From contig JBANSL010000009.1 in assembly GCA_037127255.1 (NCBI GenBank), positions 27,844,475-27,908,474 of the forward strand: 64,000 bases of DNA, in the 5' to 3' direction. The notes beneath the pieces are model-generated. The model was not told where the DNA came from, did not search any database, and saw only the letters and a list, made by a program, of their open reading frames with translations. The stretch comes from Persicaria tinctoria (lineage: Eukaryota > Streptophyta > Magnoliopsida > Caryophyllales > Polygonaceae). Shown here one piece after another: positions 9,861 through 20,413 of this stretch. Positions within the stretch are counted from its first letter, which is position 1. Every line of letters begins with the position of its first letter. The position numbers and the translations under genes were made by a program.

Positions 9861-11269
9861 ATGTCTGGTGAAGCAAGCGGAGGATTTGCACAGGGATGGT
9901 CCACAAGCAGACCGCCACTCTTTGTAGGAAACAACTTTTTCCACTGGAGATCTTTGATGAAGATGTTCATCATAGACCAAGATCTAGAGCTTTGGAACAT
10001 TATAGAGAATGGTCCGAAGATTCCTGAGAAAGATGGACCAAATGATACCAAATTTGCAAAGAAGGAGTCTGAATACATCCAAGCGGATCTTGAACTCGTC
10101 TCCAAAAACTACAGGGCTATTAACTTACTTTATTGTGGTCTTAGCACTGATGAGTTTAATCGTATTTCATCTTGTAGGTCAGCTAAAGAGATTTGGGACA
10201 AGCTGGTTGTCACCTATGAAGGAACTAGCCAAGTGAAGGACACCAAGATCAGTATCTTCCTTCGAAAGTATGAACTCTTCAAAATGAAGCCAGATGAGTC
10301 TATTAAGGCTATGTTCACACGGTTCACGGAAATCACAAACAACCTTGACTCTCTCGGCAACACCTTTGAGAATATTGAGAAAGTGAGGAAGATATTGAGG
10401 TGCCTCCCAAAAGACAAATGGGGCCCGAAAGTGACAGCCATAGAGGAAGCCCAAGATCTCACCACTCTGCCCCTTGTTGACTTGCTTGGGAAGCTGATCA
10501 CACATGAGATGATTCTCAATGAAGACGGTGGAGAACTTTCAGCAAGCACCAAGAACTTGGCGCTCAAGTCTAAGAAGGATGAGCCGAAAGATGTGTCTAA
10601 TTCTGAAGATGAGGATGATAATGAGGATGGTCCCTTTGATCTCATTACAAGGGGTCTTTATCGAATCCTCAAGATGAAAAAGCAATTCAACAACAAAGAT
10701 GGATCAGAGTCTTCTAAATTTCGAGGTAAGTCTCAATATAACAAATATGACAAGAAGACTAAACCTTTGTCTTGTTTTGAATGTGGTGAAACAGATCATC
10801 TTGTGAAAGATTGCTCTCAAAAGACAAAGAGCCAGTCCAAGAAGGGTGATAGATGGAAAAAGAAATTTGACTCAGGTGACTCAGATTCCGATGATGAGAA
10901 GGCCAACCTTTGTCTCATGGCCACATGAGATGAATCTCATGATGAGCAACTCGAGGTAACCGTAAGAGAGCTCATGGCAAGTCCAAAAGAGGTACTATCG
11001 GAATTCCTTTCTAATATGATTGCCAATGAAGAGAAACTTATTGCTCAAACTAACACTCTTATCAGGAAAACCGTGGACCAGGAAAGAACTATTGAGGAAC
11101 TGTCTAGGAGGGTCCAAAGTCTTGAAACCTCTTATTCAGGTCTTGACATTAAAGTCAAGACTCTTGACTCAGAGAAATCTGAACTCAAGCAAGATCTCTC
11201 GTCTCTGAGAAATGAACATCATGACTTAGAGAACGAGAAGATCTCCCTGAATAAGAAGATCATGACTTA
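9861..11269 (+). pseudogene. gag of SIRE-like element
   Basis: The start ATG at 9861 gives a Copia gag: PPLFVGNNFFHWRSLMKMFI near the N-terminus, then UBN2-type motifs (EIWDKLVVTYEGT, KILRCLPKDKW). An acidic stretch (SEDEDDNEDGP) and a CCHC knuckle (CFECGETDHLVKDC) follow. A TGA at 10926-10928 stops the frame, which then continues in phase as a predicted coiled coil (VQSLETSYSG..LKQDLSSLRNEHHDL) to 11269. The end is damaged by a foldback insertion that shifts the frame. Gag would form the cytoplasmic virus-like particle; the copy is not intact. Confidence 0.85.
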
Positions 11270-11357
11270 GAGGTTTCAAGACTTTGGACCCTCCTAGACA
11301 GTTCTTCAATAGTTCTTTCCTGGTCCACAGTTTTCCTGATAAGAGTGTTAGTTTGAG
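11044..11357. repeat. Inverted duplication within gag (89-bp arms)
   Basis: 11044-11132 reappears as its reverse complement at 11269-11357 with two mismatches. It is followed by a second direct copy (11354-11408) of 11204-11260. The spacer ends in a duplicated ATCATGACTTAGAG. The result is a net insertion of about 148 bp that breaks the gag frame. Confidence 0.9.
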
Positions 11358-11793
11358 AAATGAACATCATGACTTAGAGAACGAGAAGATCTCCCTGAAT
11401 AAGAAGATTCAAGACCAACAGACAGCCCTCATAAGTTTTACCAAATCCAAGGGCACTCTTGATAGGATGTTGGGTGAGCAACAAAGTTCTATAAACAGAA
11501 GTGGTATTGGTTACAACCCGAGGTTTTTAAAGAAGCAACTCATTACCACTTTTGTGAAGGCAAAAGGAAGCAGAACCTCTCCTATATGTCACCACTGTGT
11601 GAGAAAGGGACATGTAAGAGAGACCTGCCCCTATAGAAGAAAGGATCCTCATATTATTCGCAATACATTTCCTATTCACTTGAGAAAAGAACGGATAACG
11701 CAAGTTTGGGTCCCCAAAGGCACTATTTTACCTAATATGGTTTATCCCAATAATGGATCTAAAATTGCTCACTGGTCTAGCCACAAAGGTTGA
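11284..11793 (+). pseudogene. gag C-terminal part with second zinc knuckle
   Basis: After the rearrangement the coiled-coil frame resumes (LRNEHHDLENEKISLNKKIQ) and runs into a second CCHC knuckle, CHHCVRKGHVRETC. A basic tail and QVWVPKG follow, features usual in SIRE-type gag. The first 25 or so residues are reverse-complement sequence from the foldback and not native gag. Confidence 0.8.
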
Positions 11794-11834
11794 TTTTTGT
11801 TTTGCAGGAGATCACCAAGGTGAAGGAGCAAAAA

Positions 11835-13337
11835 TGAATTATTGATAGTGGATGCTCGAGGCATATGAGTAGGAAGAGTTGTCTCTTTCATGATCTAAAG
11901 GAGCAATCCACAGGAACAATCACTCTTGGTGACAAAGGAAAGTGTGACATCGTTGGTATTGGTAGTGTTGGGAGTGATCCTAACCACATATTAAAAATGT
12001 TTATCTTGTTAACGGTTTGAAGTATTATTTGCTTAGTGTTTCTCAACTATGTGATAGTGGTAATGATGTTGGATTTAACAAGAAAAGATGTTTAGTGCGC
12101 AGAGAAGATACAGGTGAAATAGTTCTAACTGCCTATCGCTATAACAACATCTATGTTGTGAATGCTGAGCAAGTGGCACAAGGAAGCTTAACCTGTCTAA
12201 AGGCTTTGACGGACGATCCAAAGGTCTGGCACAGGAAACTCGGTCATGTGAGTCCACATACACTACAGAAGCTTGTGTCCAAAGGGCTTGTAAGAGGGCT
12301 ACCTGAGATGGATTTCAAAGGTATTAAGATGTGCAAAGCATGCGCATGAGGTAAACAAACACGTAGCTCTTTCAAACCCAAAAAGGTTGTAAGTTCTTCT
12401 AGACCCCTTGAACTTTTACATATGGATTTATGTGGTCCTATGCGATTCAAATCTCCCAATGGTAAAAAGTACTTGTGTGTTGTTATATTTGATGAATGCA
12501 ATGACGGTTCTTTGAGTGAAAGTGTTGCAGATCTAGATCTTAACGTCCATACAGAGAACGAAGATGGTGATGATGCTGCTATCAAGAACACAGAGAAAAG
12601 GAACATGCAGGAACAGATTCTCAACACTGAAGAATTGGCCCAAGGTGTTGAAGATTCGTCCAAAGCCCTTGGTGTCCAATCCAACAGTGTTGAAACGTCA
12701 GAAACTGCTGTAACTGAACCTAACAGATCCATGGAGTCAGATGTATCACAAATCAATCTTGCTGGTGTGACGAATCAAGGAGCTGAGACTAGCAAAAGAA
12801 AATTCAAATACTCCTCATCACACTCATTAAAGGATATCATTTCTGACCCTACTTCTAGTGTTCAAACTCGTTCTAAACTTAAAGATCTTTGTGCTTTTCA
12901 CGCGTTTATTTCTCTTATTGAACCAAAGAAGGTAGACGAGGCATTTCAAGAGCCAGACTGGATCATTTCCATGCAAAGTGAGCTTAACGAATTTGAAAGG
13001 AACAAAGTCTGGACCTTGAAGCCTAGGTCAAAGCATCAATCAGTCATTGGCACACGATGGGTATTTCGGAACAAGCTAGATGAGAATGGTAAGATCGTGA
13101 GGAACAAAGCAAAGCTTGTTGCTCAAGGCTACAGTCAAGAGGAAGCATTCAAGGACCAAACATATTGATTTAAGGCATCATTTCATTAGAGACCATGTCG
13201 AAAAAGGTGATGTGTCCATATCATTTATTTCAACTGATTATCAATGGGCTGACATTTTTACTAAGACTTTGGCAGAGGACAGGTTCACCTTCATTAGACA
13301 TGAGATCGGAATGCTTAACAGGGATGCACTTTCGTAG
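11835..13337 (+). pseudogene. Remnant protease, integrase, RT and RNase H of SIRE-like element
   Basis: The protease site IIDSGCSRHMSR directly follows a TGA (11835-11837) where Trp is expected. A frameshift near 11995 precedes YYLLSVSQLCDSG. The HHCC integrase zinc region is present (WHRKLGHVSPHTLQK ... MCKAC), with a TGA at about 12346, then the integrase start LLHMDLCGPMRF. A deletion then joins this to the integrase-RT linker (12500 onward). RT begins (PDWIISMQSELNEFERNKVW, GTRWVFRNKLDE) and breaks near 13145. The last RNase H segment follows: HIDLRHHFIRDHVEKGDV, ADIFTKTL. Integrase D,D,E and the RT catalytic residues are gone, so the copy cannot move itself. Confidence 0.85.
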
Positions 13338-13904
13338 GGGGAGCTTTCCCTTTACGAAAGATAAACTCTACTCGGTGTGTCAAGATCCTTGAACCTCATT
13401 TCAAAGGTTGTGAACTGAATGGTAGAACACATATAACAGATCATATATTTGGTTAATATCTTATTAGATATTTGATCAAATATAGTTTTTATGATTTTTA
13501 ACCTTCTTTATGCAATTCACATATTATTCTCTGAAAAATCTTTTATCCGAGTGCATTTTATTTATGGAATTTTTTAAATCGGATAAATCTTCTCTTGCCT
13601 TTAAGATTTGAAAGGAACTTTTGAATTTTGAATTATTTTGGTAAGTCTGATTTTGGTAACTGTTTTTAAACTCCTCCCTTTGTTGAAAGACAAAAAGGGG
13701 TAGATGGTTTGATGGTTTAGACTTTAAAACTGTTGTGAACCAAGGGTCTTGGAAGACCTTGTTTTGTTGGATTTTTTTCATGTTAAACTTATGATCCAAC
13801 ATTCGTCTAACCCATGCAGGTACTTAGTCCGATTGTGCTTATGATATATCTGTTTGACTAAGTTGCAGGGATGCACAGGTTTTGTCTTTCATCAAGGGGG
13901 AGAT
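13338..13904 (+). other. 3' untranslated region and polypurine tract of SIRE-like element
   Basis: No gene; AT-rich sequence. The polypurine tract AAGGGGGAGAT (13894-13904) abuts the 3' LTR and primes plus-strand synthesis in this group. Confidence 0.8.
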
Positions 13905-14893
13905 TGATAACTCCACTCCCTTTGATGGAAATCGGAATCAGTTTCAAAGGCCTTGACAGTATGTCTGTGTCAAAGGTCTTGGAGCTTTAACAGTGTTGAC
14001 GAAATACAAAACCTGCTCTATATGTTATTATGTCCGAAAATTATATTATGTTATTATATGCTTCCATATTATTATTATATATTCACTAACCTTTCAGGAA
14101 GCTATTTGAATTATATCTCCTTCCTTAAGCGTTCAAAGCTGAGAAAGATCAAATCGAGATCATGGCTTCCGAAATTTCCAAAGATAGAAGATTACGCTCA
14201 AGCCATGATCCTCTCTTAGCCGTTGGAGAAGATTCCTTCCTCAAGTGGCGCCGATGATCTTCACTATATAAAGGAGATGAAGAAGAGAGAGAGGACTGAG
14301 GTACATTCACGAATATCATTGCACAATCGGCCTTCAAGCATACTTCTCTCTTCAGCGTGTTCTCTCTGCTTGTTCTTAAGAGTCTTATATTTTGTTTCAA
14401 AGCATTTGAGTGATACACAGTGAGCTTATAGGATATATTTCGAGAGAGTATTATACTCAAGAGTTTGTAACTCAGGAAGTGTGCACTAGGCTATTGATTC
14501 TCGAGAGTAAGAGGATTGTACTAGATAGCTGAGAGAGGTGGGGCTCTTCTAGATTGGTCTAGGACTCCAAGGGAACGTGAGTTGACTAGATTGCAATTGT
14601 ATAGGAGAGAGGCTTCTCGGTGAGCTATTAGGATCCTAAGCTTTGTGAATCAATAAAGCCTGTTGAATCCTAGGGTTGTGGAAGAACCCTAGGCGGGGAC
14701 GTAGGCCAAGTTCGTGCCGAACCTCGTTAACAATTCGTTGCGTCCTTTACTTTATTGCTTTACCTTATTTCCGCACTTGGTTCGAATTGTCTAACTTTGT
14801 GATTCAGGTTTTCAGAGAAAAGACTAAGTCTAATCTCAAAGGGTTTTGCACGAGTATTTTTATATTACTTTGTTTTACATTATCGAACCTTCA
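13905..14893 (+). mobile_element. 3' LTR of SIRE-like element (989 bp)
   Basis: TGATAACTCC...ACCTTCA. It matches the 5' LTR except for point differences and a 63-bp deletion after TTTTGCACGAG (about 14855), whose ends share GAG. Confidence 0.9.
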
Positions 14894-14898
14894 CTATG
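14894..14898 (+). repeat. Target-site duplication, right copy
   Basis: CTATG, the partner of 8746-8750; the Copia gag knuckle resumes immediately after it. Confidence 0.95.
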
Positions 14899-17674
14899 TT
14901 TGTGGTCGACAAGGCCACATGGCGTTCCAATGCCGTGAGAGGAAGGATGCTCAGTATACTGTCCAAAAGAACAACGAAAGGGAGGACAAAGGCATTGCAA
15001 ACGTCGCTGAAGATGGTGCTCCTGAAGTCATTGCTGCAGTGGTCACTGAAGCTAACATCATTGGGAGCTTGACCGAATGGATTGTGGACACTAGGGCCAC
15101 AAAGCACTTATGCGCCAACAGAGAGCTATTTGATGAGTTCGAACCTGCAAGCGGAGCTGAGCAAGTATACATGGGGAACTCAAGGCAGTCAGAGGTGCTA
15201 GGCAAATGGAAGGTCTCGCTGAAGCTCACCTCAGGTAACATCATGAGCCTGCAGAATGTCTTTTATGTGCCTTCCCTGCGACGGAACCTGATCTCTGGAG
15301 GGCTCTATCTCGAGTCGGGCTAAAGGGAGTCATGGAAGGTGACTCTATAGTCTTGTCCAAGAATGGAAAGTTTTTAGGGAAGGCTTATAAGTTTGGTGAA
15401 TTGTTTGTTTTGCAAACTGTTGTTGATTCTGCTAATATAGCTTCTACTTCCGCTTATATCGTTGTTGATATTGATCTTTGACATGCTAGATTAGGTCATG
15501 TGAATGTTGAATCTGTGAACAAATTGCATAAAATGGGTCTAATCTCAAACTTGGGTAAAAATGTGAAATTTGTGTGGAAGATAAGTTCACCAAGAAGCCT
15601 TTCAAACCTGTAACAAAAAGGTCCACATAATTACTAGAATTAGTTCACACCGATCTAGCTGATTTTAAGAACTCTGAGAGCAGAGGTGGTAAAAGGTATT
15701 ACATCACATTTGTAGATGATTATTCTAGATACACCAAGTTGTATTTGCTGAGATCTAAGGATGAGGCAGAGAATATGTTCTTAATCTACAAAGCTGAGGT
15801 AGAAAACCAACTTGATAGAAAAGTTAAAAGACTTAGATCCGATAGAGGTGGGGAATATGGGACAATGTTTTTGAAAGAATTCTGTGAGAATAATGGCATA
15901 ATTCATGAACGTACAACACCCTATAGCCCTCAATCGTATGGAGTAGTAGAAAGAAAGAACAAACTTTAAAAAACATGATGCTTTCTATGCTTGTGAGTTC
16001 TGGGACGCCCGACTCTTTGTGGGGTGAAGCTGTTCTTTCTGCAAACTACATTCTTAACAAGGTACCCCATAAGAAGTTAGACAAAACCCCTTATGAACTA
16101 TGGAAAGGACATCCTCCTAACCTAGGGTTGATGAGAGTGTGGGGGTGTTTAGCTAAAGTTGGGATTCCTGCATTTAAGAGAGATAACCTTGGATCTAAGA
16201 TTGTTGATGCCATGTTTGTTGGTTATGCTGAGAACAGTGCTGCCTATAGGTTTATGTGCTTGCATGTCAGATCTATGTGTGAATATCGTGATGCTGAATT
16301 CTTTGAGCATATTTTTCCTTTGAAGAAAGATCATGACAGTATTCCTGCTGTTTCTGAACCTGCATCTTTGTCTTTACCTGCTTCTATCAATGTTAATGAG
16401 CCTAGTGAAATTAGAAGAAGTAAAAGACGTAGAACTGAAACTAGCTATGGTCCTGATTTTGTGACTGCTTTCTTAACTGAACTCCGTGATTTAGATGAAA
16501 TCAATGAAGATCTAGTTTATGTTCACATGATAAAGGATGAACCTAGAACATATAAAGAAGCTATGAGTTCTGTTGATGCTAGTTTTTGGAAAGATGTTGT
16601 AAACAGTGAAATTGAATCTATCACAAGTAATCACACTTGGGAACTAGTTGATTTGCCTAGAGGTTATAAGGTCATTGGTTGTAAATGGATCTTTAAGAGG
16701 AAACTTAGAACAGATGGTTCTATTGAAAGATTTAAGGCAAGACTAGTAATCAAAGGATTCACACAGAATCATGGAGTAGATTATTTTGACACCTATTCTC
16801 CTGTAACTAAGATTGCAACCATTAGAACATTATTTGCTTTAGCATCTAATTACAAGCTCTTAGTACATCAAATGAATGTAAAGACTGCTTTTCTGAATGG
16901 TGATCTAGATGACGAAATATACATGGAAAAACCCCCTGGTTTTGTGGTTCCAGGTAAGGAGAAGGTTTGTAGGTTAAAGAAATCTCTCTATGGCCTAAAT
17001 CAAGCACCTAAACAATGGTATGAGAAATTCCATAACACTGTGTTGAGTTTTGGATTTGTGGTTAGTGGATCTGATGCATGTGTTTATACCGAGATGTACA
17101 ATTCTGGTTGTGTTATTGTGTGCCTATATTTTGATGATATGTTGTTATTTGGCACTAACATGCATGTGATAAATGAAACCAAAAAGTTTCTTTCCTCACG
17201 CTTTGAAATGAAAGACTTAGGAGAAGCTGATGTGATTCTAGGTGTTAAAGTGACTAGAACTAAAAATGGCTTTACTTTGTCTCAATCCCATTATGTAGAG
17301 AAGGTATTGAAAAAGTTTAACAACTATGATGTGACGCCAGTTAGGACCCCATATGATGCTACCATAGAGTTAGTGAAGAACTCAGGTATAGGTGTTTCCC
17401 AAGAGGAATACGCTAAATTGATTGGGAGTCTAATGTTTTTGATGAACTATACTCGGCCTGATATAGCTTATGGAGTAAGTAGACTCAGTAGATATACGCA
17501 TAATCCTAGCAAAGAACACTGGATTGCACTTTGAAGGTTAATGAGATACCTTAGAGGCTGAGTGGCTGAGAAGCCTACTGGCAGATATACCAATGTGGGG
17601 GCATCCAGCTCCTGCGATTTCTCTACATTGTGACTCACAGGCTGCCATTGGAGTAGCAAACAGCGGAGCGTATA
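14894..17674 (+). pseudogene. Host Copia gag-pol: zinc knuckle, protease, integrase, RT, start of RNase H
   Basis: In order: VCGRQGHMAFQC (rest of the knuckle); protease EWIVDTRATKHLCANRE, in which the usual DTG/DSG is DTR; a frameshift near 15320; integrase HHCC remnants (HARLGHVNVESVNKL) with stops; integrase core with LVHTDLADF (about 15640), SDRGGEY and ERK (15739-15969), the D and E 35 residues apart; a one-base loss in an A run near 15960; and RT in 15975-17534. The YFDD box lies at residues 385-388. Motif A reads NVKTAFLNGDL where Asp is normal. RNase H is mostly lost: RLMRYLRG, then ISLHCDSQAAIGVANSGAY (frame broken). The right edge coincides with the start of LTR A3. PPT and 3' LTR are absent. 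Confidence 0.85.
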
Positions 17675-19303
17675 TGTTATGAGCTAAATCTACCGTGTTA
17701 TACACTTAAGTTTATATCGATTTCTGCATACATTTCATTCATTTGGGCTAAGATAGTACAGAATCTATGTGGTTTATGTTTATTTGCCAAATTATGGAAT
17801 CTACACCAGTTTCTGTTTAATTTCGCAGAACTCAAGGCAAATTACAGCAATTCTAAGGAAGGTCAGAAAAGCTCGGAAAACAACTACAGAAGTCCAGAAT
17901 CAAAGAGTACAGAACCAGGACAAACCGAGCTGAAGCCAGAGCTACTCTATGTCGAGTACACCTTACTCGATCTCGAGTAAAGAGCCCGGGCAGACTTGGT
18001 CCAAAAAACCCTGGTCGAGGAAACCAAGTCCGAGGCAACCTGACTCCGGAACCCTACTCGATCTCGAAAAGACCTAGTCGAGATCGACTACACCTCAGCG
18101 CCACACCCGGAGTCGACGAGAAGATGAGCTGATCGAGAAGCCGAGGACGAAGACGCCGAGCACATCTCTACTCGATCTCGATGAGACCTTGTCGAGATCA
18201 ACGAGCCACCCTGCGCCGGTCCGAGACCATGTCGAGGAGGAGTCCTCGACATCACCAGAGAGCCGTCTTCGACCACACCCCTAGTCGATCTCGAGGAACC
18301 CTAGCCAAGATCGACGACACCTAGGAGCCCAGATCCGAGACTGTCGAGGACCGGCTAGCCGAGACGACGAGCCGAGCCAGTCGACCACAATCCTACTCGA
18401 GATCGACTAGACCTTTGTCGAGATCGAGTAGACCTCCAGAGACGCGTTACTCGGTTCGACGAATCTTACTCGACTTGGAGTTACTTGGGCACGAAGGAAG
18501 TCAAGAAGGCCGAGATATATCCTACATCTATCATCATCTATCTATGAAAGGAAGATCTATCAACATGAAGACATATTACCTAGTTTCGATATAGTTTTCC
18601 TTTAAAGATTTATTTCCCTTAAGCATTTTATTTATCATTAAGCATTTTAGATATAATTTTATATATAGATAAGAGATTCTATCCTTGATTAGCAAGGAAT
18701 AGAAGGCTCTAAATAAAGCCCTAGGGGCTGGTTTTTCAATCATTCAGAAACACAATCAATTTCAAGTAAGTAGGAGTAGAGAGAGAGAGCTTGTAGCAAG
18801 CAAGGTGGAAAGGCGAAAGCGGATTTTTCTTGTGAGTTGTAAGCTTTCTTTATTTAAATTTAATGCAAGTTAGTTTCTTTTGTTATTTGATGTCTTTCTT
18901 GATAATGAAGAGCGAGTAGTCCACCCACTTCTGGGGCTGGGGTGAGCCCGACGGTGGCCATGTGAGGAGATGCGGTAAAGGTCAGATCTTTTTATGCAAT
19001 TAATCTTCTATCCCTATAAGCATGGTTCTTTTGCGAGAGTTGAAGGTGATCCTTGTTTGTATTATTGAAGCGAAAGTGATCTTAATACACTTGGGTTAAT
19101 TATGTGAAAAGGGTTAGTAACAATTAGGGTTTATGCGAAAGCCTCTATATGCCTATTTGTTAGTAACGAAAGTTATTTTGATGGAAAGCATGATCTTTTA
19201 TGCCTTTATGTGTTACTTTGCATGGTTATCGTTGTGGTGTTGATACCATGACTTTGGAAGTTTTTTATTATATTGAATTTATTTCGTCGAAACTCTGAGT
19301 TTG
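17675..19303 (+). mobile_element. LTR A3 of family A, 3'-truncated
   Basis: It starts TGTTATGAGC, aligning with the LTR A1 start TGTTGTGAGC, then tracks A1 through the palindromes (17945-18440) and the leader to about 19297. Palindrome pairs are clear at 18055-18095 and 18168-18210. The TATA block is mutated (CTCTAAATA, 18707-18715). The 3' part beyond CTGAGTTTG is replaced by Athila LTR sequence. No gene is seen. Confidence 0.8.
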
Positions 19304-20333
19304 GGTTCACAGAGACTCGGGTTGAACAAGAAGAAACTCGGTCGATTTTATTGGCCAAACCGAGTTTTCTTCCGTTTTACCAGAAACAGCTGTTTATTTT
19401 TATTCTGAATTTTTAATGAGTAAAAAGATGAAACGTTAGAGAGTCTTGTACTGGGTGTTTTTGGGGTTTTGTTTTCAATCGAACGAGGGAACCACGAATA
19501 GGTTTAGTACGAGGAAACCATTGGAACATCTTTTGTGATTTCTCAAGTATGAACAACTAGTCTTCTTTGCTCGGGGAAATTAATCGAAGCTTGAGGTTTT
19601 CTATTTCATTGTGAGATTTCCGTTCTTAATACTCTTCGTTGAATATTATCAATTCTTTGCTTAGATTGTTTAGGGTTTTCGTGAATTTCCGTTAGTCTGA
19701 TCAACTGATGTCTTTTCATGATAATCTATAGCTAGATATAGGTAACTTCTGGTTGAATTATCTATATTATTGTGTAGCAAAGTATAAATCTCTGAAACTG
19801 GTTGATTTAGGGATTTGTATAGAGAATTGATTTGCAATCGATGCAATAACTGGTTGTGCGTGTCGATTGTCTTTGTTGATTTCCTTTAAGCTTAATCGAT
19901 TATTGAATTGAATCTTGATAGTTTCAAGATTGTTTGATAATTAGGGTTTTCAAGGTCTGGTTGTCCTGTTAACTAGATTTGATAAGGAATTGGATTCAAA
20001 AGACCTAGTCTTTCCACAATAAAGTATTCAAGAGGAAGTTATCTATTTGATTTCGATGATCAATGAACAAACCTGATTGCTGAGATTGATTGACCTGAGC
20101 TATTCTCTCATATTCATTCACTTAATCTGTTTTACTCATTGTTTTGCTTACTATTGCTGCTTAGTTAGTTCAAACCATCAAAACCCCCCCTTTATTTCTT
20201 GTTCTTGTTGACGCACTCTGATTTGCATACGAATCATAGACTCTTTGTGGGATTGACCCGTACTTGCCAAACTACATTAGTTAGGTTAGTCGGTTATTTG
20301 ATAGGATTTAAGGCGACTGAAAATACTCTGTCA
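19304..20333 (+). mobile_element. 5' LTR of Athila element, missing about 330 bp at its start
   Basis: It is nearly identical to 30030-31063 of the 3' LTR, with a few substitutions and a small indel. It ends AATACTCTGTCA just before the PBS. The U3 promoter region is lost, so this copy could not be transcribed from its own LTR. Confidence 0.88.
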
Positions 20334-20337
20334 AATT

Positions 20338-20355
20338 TGGCGCCGTTGCCGGGGA
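20338..20355 (+). other. Primer binding site (tRNA-Asp)
   Basis: TGGCGCCGTTGCCGGGGA is an exact 18-nt complement of the plant tRNA-Asp 3' end and lies 4 nt from the LTR. Confidence 0.9.
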
Positions 20356-20413
20356 GTCAAATTCTTATTTGTGTGCTTGTTTTTGTGTGTTAATTGGGTT
20401 GAGAACCTGGCTT

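Larger units (their letters stand above)
8751..14893 (+). mobile_element. SIRE-like Ty1/Copia retrotransposon, internally deleted
   Basis: Complete at both ends: TG...CA LTRs (8751-9802 and 13905-14893), an initiator-Met PBS, a polypurine tract and a 5-bp TSD. Inside are gag with two zinc knuckles, protease, part of integrase, the start of RT and the last piece of RNase H. The integrase core and most of RT and RNase H are deleted. Two CCHC knuckles and a coiled-coil gag tail fit the SIRE/Maximus group better than Tork; that assignment is inference. The two LTRs remain very similar apart from one 63-bp deletion, so the insertion is fairly young relative to the host Copia. Confidence 0.9.

Noticed and set aside
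8337..17674. A chimeric element with Ty3 LTRs and a Copia body
   Set aside because: PBS and PPT are absent at both junctions and only one copy is seen; nested insertions are simpler. Kept as a finding for checking.
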